Below are positions 10,112 to 22,567 of a stretch of 64,000 nt of DNA, in pieces (within the stretch, counting starts at the first letter, position 1; every line of letters starts with the position of its first letter). The notes beneath the pieces are model-generated. The model did no database searches. It was not told the DNA's origin and saw only the letters and a program-made list of their open reading frames with translations. Origin of the DNA: Avena insularis (lineage: Eukaryota; Streptophyta; Magnoliopsida; Poales; Poaceae); the NCBI GenBank assembly GCA_023614405.1, contig CM042692.1, positions 117,731,503-117,795,502 of the forward strand, in the 5' to 3' direction. Made by a program: the position numbers and the translations under genes.

Positions 10112-11615
10112 TGATGACCCACAAGTATAGGGGGTGTATCGCAGTATTTTCGATAAGTAAGAGTGTCGAACCCAACGAGGAGCAGAAGGTGCTGGCTAGT
10201 GGTATGGATTAGGAATTCTCTGCAAATACTTAGCAAACAGATTTTTAGGGTTTTTTGATATAGCAAGTAAACAAAGTACGAGTAAATAAAAGACGGTAAG
10301 AATAAATGCAGCAAGTGGCCCAATCCTTTATGCAGCAAAGGACAAGCCGGTTGTATTACTTAAGATGACCAAACGTTCTCGAGGACACATGGGAAGACTG
10401 TCAAGTGCTTTCGCTTCATATAGCTGGTTAATCTTCTTTAGCTTGCTAAGTGTTGTGTGGGTGAACCTGTGCTAATGTACCGACCTTCCTAGGACTAATA
10501 CATACTTGTGATTATACCCCTTGCAAACATCCGTAAGTACAAGAAAGTAATTAAGGTAGAAACCTAACCACATCTTTAAACTCTAAGACCCTTACGTCGC
10601 TTGTGCAATGGTTTCCTAACGGGGGTTCAGGTTTCTGTCACTCCGGCAACCCCTATGATTAGTAGCCAAAAACACAATGCATTCCCCTAGGCCCATATAG
10701 GTGAAGTGTCATGTAGTTGATGTTCACATGACACCAATAGAAGAAGTACACCACAACATAAATATCAAACTATTGAATCTTTCTCAACACAACTCCACTA
10801 CTAACAACATGACTTTTCCCATGTCCTCAAGAACAAAACGAACTACTCACAAGACATCATATGGATCATGATCAGAGATGGAATAATGATATATAACAAT
10901 CTGAACATAAAAAATAATTCAACGGTTCACTCAATAGCATCAACTACAAAGAGTAATCAACACCGGGAAAGTTTTCCCTATGAACTATGCAAGATTCAAC
11001 CCAATTGTTACAGCAATATGGAGATGGTGATGAGGGTGCTGATGGTGATGATGGTGGTGATGGTCCCAATGAAGTCCAGCTTGATGGTGGTGTTGATGGC
11101 GACGATCTCCCCTCTCCGGGAAGGAATTCCCCCGGTAGAAATCTGTCTGCCGGAGAGATCTTTCTCCCTCGATGTTTTCCGCCCCGTAGAGGCGGCGGAA
11201 TCTTTCTGTGGTTGCTCCCCGAGTATTAGGGTTTTGGGAGGATAATATAAGCCAGAGGGGAGTGCCATGGCTAGACCAGGGCGGCCACACCACCTGGTGG
11301 CGCGGCCTAGGCTGGCCCGTGCTAGGGGGTGGTGTTGGCCACCTGTGGCCCATCTCCAGCCCCCCTTCTAGCTTCCTTTGTCTTCTGGAAAAATAGGATT
11401 TTCCGTATATTTTCTAGGATTTTCTGATCTTCGCGAATTTTGCCTCCAAACAACACCTTTTCCATCAGAATCCTGACTGCAGCGGTCCATGCTCCAAAAG
11501 TCATAAACCATGCAAAATCAGATGAAATAACATAAGTATCATCTCTTAATATGAAATATATCAATGAATAACAATTAATTATGATATAGAATAGTGATGC
11601 AAAATGGACGTATCA
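10112..11615 (-). repeat. 3' LTR of element C
   Basis: Read on the minus strand it opens TGATACGTCCATTTTGCATC and closes CTTGTGGGTCATCA, about 1504 bp. It is very similar to 15866-17376. A TATA-like box lies at 11241-11251 (plus strand gataatataag) and a GAT-rich microsatellite at about 11024-11100. Confidence 0.9.
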
Positions 11616-11616
11616 A

Positions 11617-11631
11617 CTCCCCCCAAGCTTA
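11617..11631 (-). other. Polypurine tract of element C
   Basis: On the minus strand aagcttggggggagt directly precedes the 3' LTR. Second-strand priming site by position. Confidence 0.75.
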
Positions 11632-14470
11632 GACTTCGCTTGTCCCCAAGCGAAACTGAGCTCAATAAACATGGCCTCATGTTTATGGAGTGAAGAGTCG
11701 ATAAAAGAATACGGACAAGAAGCATCACATTCATCAAATACATAGATCATAACAGAAGACAACTCACTATTATATAACTAAACTTGCAATGAGTAAAGGA
11801 AACACAATAAAGATACATAAAGTAAATCATAATTGGTAATGGCAAACTTAGCTCTTGGTCGAAGAATAGTTGACAATTTGCCGGAGTTCACAAATAACTG
11901 GTTTTCAATGATAGATTTCAAAGTAGTAAACATCAAGATAAGAGCAATGTGCAAAACAAGGAAAATAAGAAACATGATTGAGTAAATCATCATATGAATG
12001 AATGAAACACAACAACTCAAAATACTTGCTGAGATAGAAGGGAGTAGGTTTAGTGACTCAACTAAAAAGTAAAAGAAAGGCCCCTCGTGGAGGGAAGCAG
12101 GGATTGCAAGTCTCATAAAGAGCTCCCAAAAATTTCGATACTTACTAGCTTTTAGCTCTCATTGCCCCTATCATAGGCATCTTTAGGTGATTAAGGTTAA
12201 AGTGATCAAATATGAGGATATGCATTGACAAGTTGTAAATTGAGAATCTCATGTCCCTTGAATACGAGGGCCGCTCCTCATGCTACTCAAGTTTAGTCAC
12301 CGGTAAGTTCTTGTCATCATAAGCATATGTGTATCATAGAGAACCACCAATGGGGTACCCCTTGCCCAATGATACGGAAGAATCCCCATATCAAAATGAC
12401 AAGGCAAGCAGACAACAAGCATCTCAGCAATCTTCTTATTTACCATGGAAATATGGTGCTTTATTTTTCTCTTTCCTCTTTTCATAATATCTTTTTTTTA
12501 ATTTCTCTTTTTCTCAATCTCTATATATTTTTTATAAGAAGAATGCTTCATAGATGCTCGTTATGGTTACGCTGCAGGTTTCCACCATGTCATCATGGAT
12601 TAGACCAGCGGCCCAGGCGTTTCTCTAACACATATACATAACTGCATGGACTTACAAGCTCCCCTTTCATTTCACACCGACGACATCCATAGACAAAAGA
12701 ACATGATATCAACTAGGTACAAAGTACCAGTGCAATGTTGAAAGCGTTCCCCATGACAAAGATGGTTACGCTAATTCACAACTTACAAAGCGCAAGCATA
12801 TACGCAACATAGGTGAGCACAATGGTTCAAGTTTATTAAGTGCAAGAAAGTAAAGTGTGCCATCAAGTCCGTGAGAGCTTTAATCACTAATTTTCACATA
12901 ACAAGTTTAATTTGGGAGGTAGATAAAACAAGAATTTACTTGGAATAGCAATAATGCTAATAGGTAGGTATGGTGGACACAAATGGCATGGGTTTTGGTT
13001 TAAAGGAGTGGATGCACGAGAAGAATTCCCTCTCAGTACAGGTTTTTGGCTAGCAAGGTTGGGTAGCAAGTATAAGAGTTGAAGGAAACAAACAAACATA
13101 CAAGTGATAAGACAAACATGCAATCTTCCTTGGAAGCACAAAAGATCTTAACTAGAGAATACTAGACTTATGAGCAAATCAAGAAAGAAAGATGATGAAA
13201 TTATATTTCTTTAGAGTACTTTTATCTTTTCTTCCAACTCTCAAAAATAGTGTTGCTACTAACCGAGCCAGGTTTGCCAAAACCAACTAAATTAACTCAA
13301 TGATACCAAAGTGATACCAATACTAACGACAAGATCAATCATATAACCACGAATTGAAAACTAATATAAGCTATGAAAAATAGTGAATGATAGAACTTCT
13401 CATTAATACTCTAGAACGGCAACTCACACCAAGGGATATATATCTAACGAGAGATGGGACACTTCCATAATACAAACCATCCTACATAATAACTTCTCTA
13501 TTCATGATATGACTCTACTAATAAGGTAAAAAGATAGAAGATAGTGATGTGATACCGCGACACTCCCCCAAGCTTGGAACAAACCAAGGGGATGCCAAAC
13601 CTGATGATGAGTTACTCCTTCCACTTGAATAATCATCAGTATCTTCATCTTCATACACTTATTACTTGAGTCATAAAACCCTTCTCTTCCTTATTACACC
13701 ATTATCTCCACTTCCTAGAAATTTCATTCACACAAAACTTCACACAGTTCTCATTAGCAACATTAGTATAAATGAAGTGATAAAACGTTTTGAGGCCAAC
13801 TTCAACTGAAAACCATAAAAACATAAGCTACTATAGCAATTCCTTCTGAAAACCCAAAAAGAGTTCAAGAAGGAGATCGAATAAAGAAGCAAATGCAAGA
13901 GTGGCAAAATCTGTCAAAACAGACCAGCAGGTAAAGATCAATTTTTTCGAAAATCTTCTGTTGCTCAAATCAAAAAGTGCAAAACTAACGAAAATTAAAT
14001 AAAAACCTGGGGCATAAGCAAAAAAAATTACAGGTCAATCCGACATACAGAGATCTCTCACGAATTTTACGGTGAAGCACAAAAATCTGTTTCGGGACAG
14101 CAACTTCCCCAAATCTTACTTCTCTCTCATTAGAGGTTGATCTTGACACAAAAACCAAACAAAACGGATAAGGAGCGGTTATTACTGAAGTAATAATTTC
14201 CAAGACTCAAAGAAACAAAAACAAAATGAAAGCAAAAACAAATTGGGTTGTCTCCCAAAAAGCTCTTTCTTTATAGCCATTAAGATGGGCATGATAATTT
14301 TGAAGATGCTCACTCAGGAATATGAATTGAAGTGAAAGAGAGCATTAAGAAGAAAAAACACACACACATTTAAGTCTAACCCACTTCTTATGCAAGGGGA
14401 TTTTGTAAACAAACAAGTTGTTAAAACCAGAGGCTGCAAGCATAGGAAGGCAAAAGAAGTGCAACATAAA
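11632..14470 (-). other. Element C 3' internal non-coding region
   Basis: About 2.8 kb without a supported protein. Several blocks are homologous in inverse orientation to element B, for example 12560-12740 with about 42000-42220 and 13985-14215 with about 40470-40710. A second polypurine-like tract lies at about 13563-13577. Stop codons are frequent in all frames. Confidence 0.7.
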
Positions 14471-14475
14471 AACTT

Positions 14476-14814
14476 TCAGCATAAACGAGGAAACTTGATA
14501 TTATTGAGATACATAAGAACACTTTTCCCTCTCTCATAATAACTTTCCGTATAATGCATAAACTTAACAATATAACTATCACAAGAACCATCATAGCAAT
14601 GATCACTTATTCTAATAGAAAACACAAGAATACTAGCTCTCATAACACTACTTTGTGAAATAATATTAGAGGTATCCTTACAAAGGATAGTGTGTCCCTC
14701 TTTTTCATATTTAGTAACAAAGTCTTCCACATTTGCTATTATAGGTGCAATAGCCATTTGTTTATCAGGTTCAACAGCTTCATTCGTACTTTCATTAACC
14801 ATAATAGCTATCAT
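14476..14814 (-). pseudogene. Degenerate protease-adjacent region of element C
   Basis: A 112-codon frame on the minus strand. The segment DHCYDGSCDS sits where Athila-type polyproteins carry the aspartic protease motif, but the catalytic Asp-Ser/Thr-Gly-Ala is not recognisable. Assigned from context after gag; weak. Confidence 0.35.
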
Positions 14815-14951
14815 AGAATGTTCCTTTATCTTAACTGGGAAAGGAATTTTCTCAATATAAGGTTTAGGTAAGACATGATTAGCAGTATAAACTTCAGTAT
14901 TTCTTTCAAGAACACTCTTAGCAATATCTTATAAGGTTCATGATACTTATT

Positions 14952-15754
14952 TCACTTCTTTTTAGGCACTTCAATATAGGAAGCAAAAGCCTTAAAATAA
15001 GAAGCAATAGCTTGAGAGTCTAGACCAAAAGCATTTTTAATATTTTGAAAGTCATCAGTTCCCATAAAAGATTCAATGCATTCATAATCATAATTTATAC
15101 CTGACTTTCTACCTTTGTCATTCTCCCAAGCTTCAGCATTGTCTTTAATATGGTCCAAAAGATCCCATTTAGCTTCTTATTCCATGCGAGTGAATGATCC
15201 AGCACAAGAAGCATCCAATAAATCCTTATCATGTAGAGGGAGCCTTGCATAAAAGTTATTGATAATAATATTGTTGGGGAGCTCATGAATGGGACATTTG
15301 AGCATTAGTAACTTCAATCTCCCCCAAGCTTGAGTTGTACTCTCTCCATCAAGAGGCCAAAAGTTGTATATTTGATTCCGATCTTTATGAATCTCACTAG
15401 GAGGATAAAACTTTGAATAAAAGAGAGGCACTATTTCCTCCCATTCCAGAGCTTGACCATTCTTCAACAGCTTATACCATTTCTCAGCTCTTCCTTTCAG
15501 CGATAATGAGAATAACTTCTTCTTAACTTGATCTGTAGTAATACCTGCACACTTGAACAACCCGCATAATTCGTGTATAAAGAGCAAATGATCACCGGGA
15601 TGGACAGTTCCATCCCCAACATAGTAGTTAGCATAACACGATCAATAATTCTTGTAGGTATTTTAAAAACATCATTTTTAGCAGGTGGTGGTTTATCTAC
15701 TACCTTAGCAGTGGTAGTAGCATTACCACATAAGAAACTCAGTGAATTATCCAT
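14952..15754 (-). pseudogene. gag of element C, frameshifted
   Basis: The start codon is at 15754 on the minus strand. The N-terminal part runs to about 15610, where the frame shifts, and the main gag segment continues as 15587-15177. It contains GRAEKWYKLL, FYSKFYP and ARLPLHDKDLL, the pattern of the retrotransposon gag capsid domain of Athila-like Gypsy elements. An in-frame TAA at 15177-15179 interrupts it, and the frame then continues to 14952, ending in Lys-Lys-Lys. No CCHC knuckle is seen. Gag forms the particle that packages element RNA; this copy is inactive. Confidence 0.8.
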
Positions 15755-15836
15755 AACGAAAATAAAGCAACTAGCAGAAGTAAACAATACTCACAGTAGA
15801 AGTTTCCTTTACCAGTTCCACTCTCCAATAGCGCTT

Positions 15837-15854
15837 CACTCAAGAACGGCGCCA
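15837..15854 (-). other. Primer binding site of element C
   Basis: On the minus strand TGGCGCCGTTCTTGAG follows the 5' LTR by 11 bases. The first ten bases match the Athila-type PBS; the rest has diverged. Confidence 0.7.
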
Positions 15855-15865
15855 GAAAATAGTCT

Positions 15866-17376
15866 TGATGACCCACAAGTATAGGGGGTGTATCGCAGTA
15901 GTTTCGATAAGTAAGAGTGTCGAACCCAATGAGGAGCAGAAGGTGCTGGCTAGTGGTATGGATCAGGAATTCTCTGCAAATACTTAGAAAACGGATTTTT
16001 AGGGGTTTTTCATATAGCAAGTAAACAAAGTACGAGTAAATAAAAGACGGTAAGAATAAATGCAGCAAGTGGCCCAATCCTTTATGCAGCAAAGGACAAG
16101 CCGGTTGTATTAATTAAGATGACCAAACGTTCTCGAGGACACATGGGAAGACTGTCAAGTGCTTTCGCTTCATATAGCTGGTTAATCTTCTTTAGCTTGC
16201 TAAGTGTTGTGTCGGTGAACCTGTCCTAATGTACCGACCTTCCTAGGACTAATACATACTTGTGATTATAGCCCTTCCAAACATCCGTAAGTACAAGAAA
16301 GTAATTAAGGTAGAAACCTAACCACAACTTTAAACTCTAAGACCCTTACGTCCCTTGTGCAATGGTTTCCTAACGGGGGTTCTGGTTTCTGTCACTCCGG
16401 CAACCCCTATGATTAGTAGCCAAATACACAATGCATTACCCTAGCCCATATAGGTGAAGTGTGATGTAGTCGATGTTCACATGACACCACTAGAAGAAGT
16501 ACACCACAACTTAAATATCAAACTATTGAATCTTTCTCAACACAACTCCACTACTAACAACATGACTTCTCCCATGTCCTCAAGAACAAAACGAACTACT
16601 CACAAGACATCAATGGATCATGATCAGCGATGGAATAATGATGTATAACAATCTGAACATAAACAGTAATTCAACGGTTCACTCAATAGCATCAACTACA
16701 AAGAGTAATCAACACCGAGAAAGTTTCTCCTATGAACTATGCAAGATTCAACCCAATTGTTACAGCAATATGGAGATGGTGATGAGGGTGCCGATGGTGA
16801 TGATGGTTGTGATGATGATGATGATCCCGATGAAGTCCAGCCTGGTGGTGGTGTTGATGGCGACGATCTCCCCTCTCTGGGAAGGAATTCCCCTGGGAGA
16901 AATCTGTCTGCCAGAGAGATCTTTCTCCCTCGGTGTTTTCCGCCCCGCAGAGGCGGCGGAATCTTTCTGTGGTCGCTCCCCGAGTCTTAGGGTTTTGGGA
17001 GGATAATATACGCCAGAGGGGAGTGCCAGGGGTGGAATAGGGCGACCACACCACCTGGTGGCGCGGCCTAGGATGGCCCGCGCTAGGGGGTGGTGTGGGC
17101 CACCTGTGGCCCATCTCCAGCCCCCCTTCTGGCTTCCTTCGTCTTTTGGAAAAATAGGATTTTCCGTATGTTTTCCTGGATTTTCTGATCTTCGTGAATT
17201 TTGCCTCCAAACAGCACCTTTTCCATCAGAATCCTAACTGCAGCGGTCCATGCTCCAAAAGTTATCAACCATGCAAAAACAGATGAAATAACATAAGTAT
17301 CACCTCTCAATATGAAATATTTCAATGAATCACAGTGAATTATGACATAGAATAGTGATGCAAAATGGATGTATCA
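15866..17376 (-). repeat. 5' LTR of element C
   Basis: About 1511 bp, opening TGATACATCCATTTTGCATC and ending CTTGTGGGTCATCA on the minus strand. A TATA-like box lies near 17001-17011. It differs from the other LTR by scattered substitutions and a few short indels. Confidence 0.9.
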
Positions 17377-17381
17377 ACTGA
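17377..17381. repeat. Target-site duplication, element C, right
   Basis: actga, identical to 10107-10111. Confidence 0.9.
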
Positions 17382-18042
17382 CTATTTTTGTTTTCTTTGC
17401 GTAGAGCTCAAAAGGCAACACTGAACATGTTGGTTTGCACAGCCTACATGTCCACTAGCGATGCCATTATATATTTTTTGTATCTGGTGTTGGTTCGTGC
17501 TAATCAACGGCATAATTATTCTTTATTGTATAGTTCATGCATGTTTTCCATTCCTGCTCGACTAGTTCTGGTATGATGCGGTTATAATTTCCATGTGGTT
17601 CATTCTTAGCTATGACAGTAACTGCATGCCATTGTGTAGCTCACCGCAAATTCCGAGTCATCCAATGTCTCTTGCATTCCAGGAGATACCACTGCTTCCA
17701 TATATATTTGCTGAAATGACCTGGCTAGTTTATACTGAAATTCTAAGAAACACTTTGTTTGATTGCTCATTTCATTGTTGGCATACTTGTCTAATGCTTG
17801 TTTCTCCTGTTCTACAGGTTCACAAGCCACACCATTATATCTCGTATCTGGTTCTGGTTTGTCCTAGGCAACGACATAACTATCCTCTACTATACAGTTC
17901 ATTTATGGTTTGCGTTTCTGCTTTACAAGTTTATATTTTGCAGTTATAATTCCTATCTGGTTCATTCTTAGCTATGAGTAGTTTGTCTTCTTTGCTATAT
18001 TAACTTATTATTAGTTAGTTTCAGACTACAGTTATTGCTATC
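17382..18042 (+). repeat. CACTA F internal repeat, about 365-bp unit
   Basis: Contains somewhat less than two units of a repeat present three times in element G (26821-27930, inverse orientation). It includes an acceptor-like ctgttctacag|gttcacaag near 17819. No supported reading frame. Confidence 0.65.
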
Positions 18043-18047
18043 GCTAC
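18043..18047. repeat. Target duplication of the solo LTR, left
   Basis: gctac. The right copy is accac (21426-21430) and the paralogous empty site in G reads gccac, so each copy differs from the target by one transition. Confidence 0.75.
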
Positions 18048-18434
18048 TGTGACACCCCTGGGATCAGGGTTAAACAAATCCAGACCTTAGCCTAACATAA
18101 GCTTAACCTAGAGCTCGAGGATATCCAGTGAAGAATCGGTAACACAACAGTAACCCCGCGACACAAAAATTATTACAGCAAGCTCATAACTGAGCAAAGA
18201 ACCAAAATATTACAAGTAGAGGTCACTGACCACAAACATCAAACAACGGAATGCAAATTATGCTATTAAGTATAACAAACTTAACAAATGGCCTAAGAGG
18301 CCTGAAGCATCCCAGCCCATAGATTCTAGGCTGCCGGCCGGGAACCCCAAGCTACTCGTCGGTGTTGATGTCGTACCAAACTCGTCTTCAGAGGAACACT
18401 TACTCTTCTACAAAAGTATCAACAAAGCAAGGGT

Positions 18435-18451
18435 GAGTACATGGTGTACTC
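18435..18451 (-). other. Palindromic GTACTCAC block in the solo LTR
   Basis: GAGTACATGGTGTACTC with perfect 6-base arms. On the minus strand it reads GTACTCACCC at its downstream side. The same architecture is at 35874-35892 in LTR D. Confidence 0.6.
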
Positions 18452-18726
18452 CGCAAGACTTATGGCTAGTGGGGTTATTCTGCATAAAGCCATCTTTGTT
18501 TATAAAATAAGAGGAAAGAAGCTCGTCTAACTAGAATCTTTAAAAGGGGATAACAGAGCGACATCTCAGAAGAATTGATCATCATCTTTTGATATCCACC
18601 AAAGTAATCCTCATCTCATAACTAGGATCACCCCCTCGTACCCATGTGGAAGCATCCTTAAGCACATGTTGAACTTCCAAGTTTTACCATTAGGTTAAAG
18701 TTCTCTATGATCTTAGAATTCGGTCA

Positions 18727-18786
18727 CCAAGAGTTCATAGCCGTGAACATGGCTTTTCGAAAAGATTTAACCCTACAGGGGTGTAC
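18727..18786 (-). other. Shared long-LTR sequence block, solo LTR copy
   Basis: Minus strand: TGTAGGGTTAAATCTTTTC followed by ATGTTCACGGCTATGAA. It matches blocks in LTR D and in the three E-type LTRs. Confidence 0.65.
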
Positions 18787-21425
18787 AACTTTACCCACAC
18801 GTACGAACCGGCTCTTAATGCCACTAGTAATAGCCCTCTTCCTTGGAAGGCCGATAGAGGGTGGTTGGACACGACCTTTACCTTGATTTCACTGAGACCA
18901 TGAGTCACGCCCTAAGGAGGGTTCTGCTATAACGGGTCAAATCCCGAAGCCGGTCCCTAGAGATGTGAGGCGAGGTTGGTTTATCAGGGGTGCCATCTAC
19001 CCAAGCAACCCCGGCCATGCTTACCTACCTGTTATGATGCACCTTCACCCACCAAATCTTTCAAAACGTTTTCTATGCATATGTCGAATGGAACGCCCGA
19101 ACTATGTGACTCATGGAATCTACTAGACAAGTTAGTTACTCGTGAGGTTTTCCAGGCCCTGTGTGGTTGTACACTCGTCTCGGTTCCAAAGGCAAGAACT
19201 CGGGTCCTAGTAGTGGCGAGCATGGGACTAGAAAAACCACACCCCACTGTGGCCTCCCATACAAGCCTTAGCATGTTTAACCTTTACCACTGATCCAACT
19301 TCATCAGTATATCTCGTACTCCTATCAGACTACGTTCTCTACATTTCGTACATCTTCTGTATGAACCAACACTAACAGCTAAGCATGGCTGAGCAAGACA
19401 CAGATAAAATCTCTAGCAGTGCACACAAGCCAAACCTAGTTATGCTAGGAGCTGTGGATCAGGTAATATAAGCTCAAGAGAGTAATGCAATAGATATGAT
19501 ACTCTATATATCGATAAATGACCACATTAGGATCGTATGCATCATGGCAAGAATTGAAATGCTTTCAAAATCATAGGATTGTATAATGGTGAGGCTATGC
19601 TCGCCTTGTTTGTTGATACCCAAATATAGATCTTTGGAAGCCTTATACTTGACTTGATTATAGTTGTTCAAGTATTGTTCGTCAAACTTCGATGGTGTTG
19701 ATCTCGATCTTCGATCTCGATCTCGATATCATATTCTACCAGGATGAAGCAAACACCGGAAAGAAAGAGAAACAATCAACACATGGCATCGATGTAATGC
19801 TCAAGCAAGGATGATGATATGCCAAGTTATTTAGAGTTGAAATGTAACCCTAAAGCATTCTTGGCAATTTAAGCGGGATCAGAAGGGTCCAAACCCTAAT
19901 ACAGGAGAGACTTTGGAATCACCTGCGGGGGTTCATTTAGTTCTCTAATTAAACTTGCAATTAAAGTTGTTGAACAATGCATGATTATGAGTCTATTATA
20001 AATATCTCATTTTTCTAAACATTTTGATATATTATACATATTTTTCTGATTTAAAATGAATTAGTTATGATTTTTCCCATTTTTAATACATTGTAAATTA
20101 TTTTTAAAACAATTAAACATTTTTGGATATTATATAAATTATCTTCCAGCTGGACCCACATGTCAGACTTTTATTAATTTCAGAAAACATTTCCAAAAAG
20201 AATAAAAACCTGACATTAGGGACCCACCTGTCAGATATTTCAATTATTAAAACAATTACAAAAAAATTATTAAAACAAAAAGGAAAAGGCTTATTGCATC
20301 AGCATGACGCACTGCTGATGTTAGCAGTGGAGATGCTCCTAGGTCGAGCACGGATCTGTCGATCCCGTGCGCGCCTGGTCACACGGGTGGGTGCGCTGGA
20401 GAGAGCATAGTGCAGGCGACCCTATAGTGGTGGCGCCGCCTCCGAATGGTCACCGGAGCGATGTCCACAACGATGGCCGACGTTGGCGTTCGCAGGTGCT
20501 AGGCGGAAGAGCAACATGAAGCAAGAGGGGGATCACGGAGAGGTGCTAAAGCACCAGTGGCTCACCACGAACACGATGCCGAGGTCGGGAAAGCAAGGGG
20601 AGGCCAGACGGAGGTGAATCGACAACGGCCGGTGTCGGAGGGGACGAAGACCATGGCATCGATTCTCGGCGTGCAGGGTTGATTCCTCCTATGAGGATGC
20701 TCAGCTAGGCGAGGCAGTCACGGTGGAATGCTCGAGGAGGCGCGGGACAGCGCGGAACAGCAGTAAAGGGTGACACCTGCATCAGCTAGGATTTCGGCTT
20801 CTGCGCGCGAGTGACATAGAGCGAGAGAGAGGGGAAAATAGGGATGGGGAGAGAGTGAAGAGAGCCGCGGTTCTTATACTCGCGTCCAACAGCGGCGGCG
20901 GGCATCGTAATGCGACAAGGATCGACGGTAGAGGAGACAGCACGCAGCTGCTTCGGTCGGCGAGGAAGAAGAAAGGAGAAAGGTGTTGAAGGGGTACATG
21001 CTGCATGGGCCAAGATGGGCCAGCTACTGGGCTGCGGCAAAGCAAGGCAGGAAGGCTACTGGCTGTGCGCTGAGCGACGGGTAGAGGAAGAGAAGAGATG
21101 TGCTGCAGCCTGTTTCTCTCTGGTTCTATTTTTTATTGAAATCCTTTTTCTTTTGTATTTCCAATATAGATCTGTTTTGAATACTTTTAAAATTCCAGAG
21201 ACTTTTATAAAGCATATAAGATATTGCGGGGCCCTTTTATTTAGTTTGGGCTCCAACAATTTTAGGTTTTCAAAATTCAAAACCATTTTGAGTTGCTTTT
21301 AGAGAGAGGGAAAATAGCTAGGGTTTAGGGTTTTGCTTTATTTTCTTTGCATGCATTTTAAGGAATGATTCTCATGGTGCACAAACAACCCTAAATATAA
21401 GATTAACTAAAATTGGGGTGTTACA

Positions 21426-21430
21426 ACCAC
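21426..21430. repeat. Target duplication of the solo LTR, right
   Basis: accac, paired with gctac at 18043-18047. Confidence 0.75.
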
Positions 21431-22567
21431 CAAAGAGGGGACTGCAACATCATGTCTCGAGGTGGTTTTCCAATGTAGCTGTCACACTCAAAGGGAGATG
21501 CATTTGATGGATTGAGAAAGCAAATTGAGGACTTTGCTATCAACTTGATTGGCAACTGAAATGCTGAATTTTCTTTCCCTTATGTTCATATTATGTAATA
21601 TTTTTAAAAAGTTTGCAGCTGATGTAATATCTAGATAACTCGCATAGGCCATGTAGGCATTTATTTGACGTCGTCCACGCATGGCGGTATCATAACTGCG
21701 CTAGCCAGGTCGATCAGGTAAATGTATAGGGTTTTGTTATTTGCCCTTCTTGTATTGCGCCTTCCATCAACAGTAAAATATGCTCGCTAATAATAGTACT
21801 TTTATGATATTTGCATGGGCTTCATAAAGACCTAAATAGTAGCGATAACTATCCAAAACAGTAACATGCCAAAACAGTAAAGGATCACAATAGTAACGGA
21901 CATGAACAATAGACGGTCAGAACAGTAATGAGCCAGAATAGTAAAAGGGCAGAACAATATCGGACCTTCTCAAAAGTGGGTCGTTCGTAGGTGGCACAGG
22001 ACGAGCTATGAGAACAGTGACGGGCTGACCGTGGGCCTTAACAGTATCGGGTCTACTTGACGCAGGCTATAAACAGGCCACATAGTATTCGAACAATTTG
22101 GGTTTCTGTAGGCCGAAACAGTAACGGGCCTGACATTCATGGGCCGCTGCTTGGCACATCTTTTGGGCCCATTTCAAATTGTGTTATACAAAAAAATAAC
22201 AGGCCATAATCGTATTGGGTTCTCCTAATGGGCCGGCCCACTTAATTATTAGCAGGCCTTGACTGGGCCTGGCTTCTACCATGGTTTCTGTGGCTGTTAA
22301 CGGTGGTAACTCGGGGTTAACGGTGTTTGCCACGTGGCATTTTGCATGATGTCAGCAGTCAATGCGGCTGGCGAATAGATCTATGATGGAACAAGTTTTC
22401 GTGGCTAAAGGGTGCGATCCGCCACGGTTAGAAAAAAACCGTGGTAGATTCTTTTGTGACAGGGATTTTACCACGAAGGGCATCCGTCGTAGAAGACTTT
22501 TTAGCCACAAAAAACGGGTCTTCAACCATGAAAATCGTCCGTTATAAAACCAACTTTTCTTGTAGTG
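21431..22567 (+). repeat. Terminal and subterminal region of CACTA F
   Basis: Holds many copies of an acagtaa(c) motif followed by gggcc-like sequence between about 21780 and 22160, typical of CACTA subterminal repeats bound by the TNPA-type protein. The last bases form the terminal inverted repeat, ending TTTTCTTGTAGTG. The region 21430-21720 matches 26330-26650 of G in reverse complement. Frames here are not genes. Confidence 0.8.

Larger units (their letters stand above)
10112..17376 (-). mobile_element. Complete non-autonomous Athila-like Gypsy element C
   Basis: Two LTRs of about 1.5 kb in the same orientation flank a 4.25 kb internal region, all on the minus strand, and a perfect 5-bp target duplication (actga) flanks the whole. 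PBS and polypurine tract sit where expected. The internal region keeps a broken gag and traces of a protease-like segment but no reverse transcriptase, RNase H or integrase, so mobilisation would need enzymes from a relative. It is inserted in CACTA F. Confidence 0.92.
18048..21425 (-). repeat. Solo LTR of a long-LTR Gypsy element
   Basis: About 3.38 kb, opening TGTAACACCCCAATTTTAG and closing CCAGGGGTGTCACA on the minus strand, without internal region, PBS or polypurine tract. The promoter-proximal part is GC-rich with a TATA-like GAGTATAAGAACC near 20874-20886 (minus). It carries two sequence blocks shared with LTRs D and E (18727-18786 and 18435-18451). Solo LTRs arise by recombination between the two LTRs of one insertion. 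The peptide frames inside are not supported as genes. Confidence 0.88.
3385..22567 (+). mobile_element. CACTA (En/Spm) element F, 5'-truncated, with nested insertions
   Basis: The right terminus is a CACTA end: read inward from 22567 it is CACTACAAGAAAAGTTG. Next to it is a subterminal array of acagtaa motifs (21780-22160). Upstream lie a TNPA-class transposase gene, a tandem array of about 135-bp units (7430-9060) and a GC-rich repeated segment. The sequence from about 7430 to 22567 has an inverted paralogue at 25317-29945 (element G). Linking the gene at 3385-5620 to this terminus is an inference from orientation and content. The 5' terminus is missing; LTR A and its leader abut the gene. 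Nested insertions: Stowaway-like MITE, Harbinger-like fragment, element C, solo LTR. Confidence 0.65.

Noticed and set aside
10868..11353. His/Asp-rich frames in the LTR of element C
   Set aside because: They translate a GAT-rich microsatellite in both directions; no gene.
18976..19293. 105-codon frame in the solo LTR
   Set aside because: Opposite to LTR sense, no domain, inside a mapped LTR.
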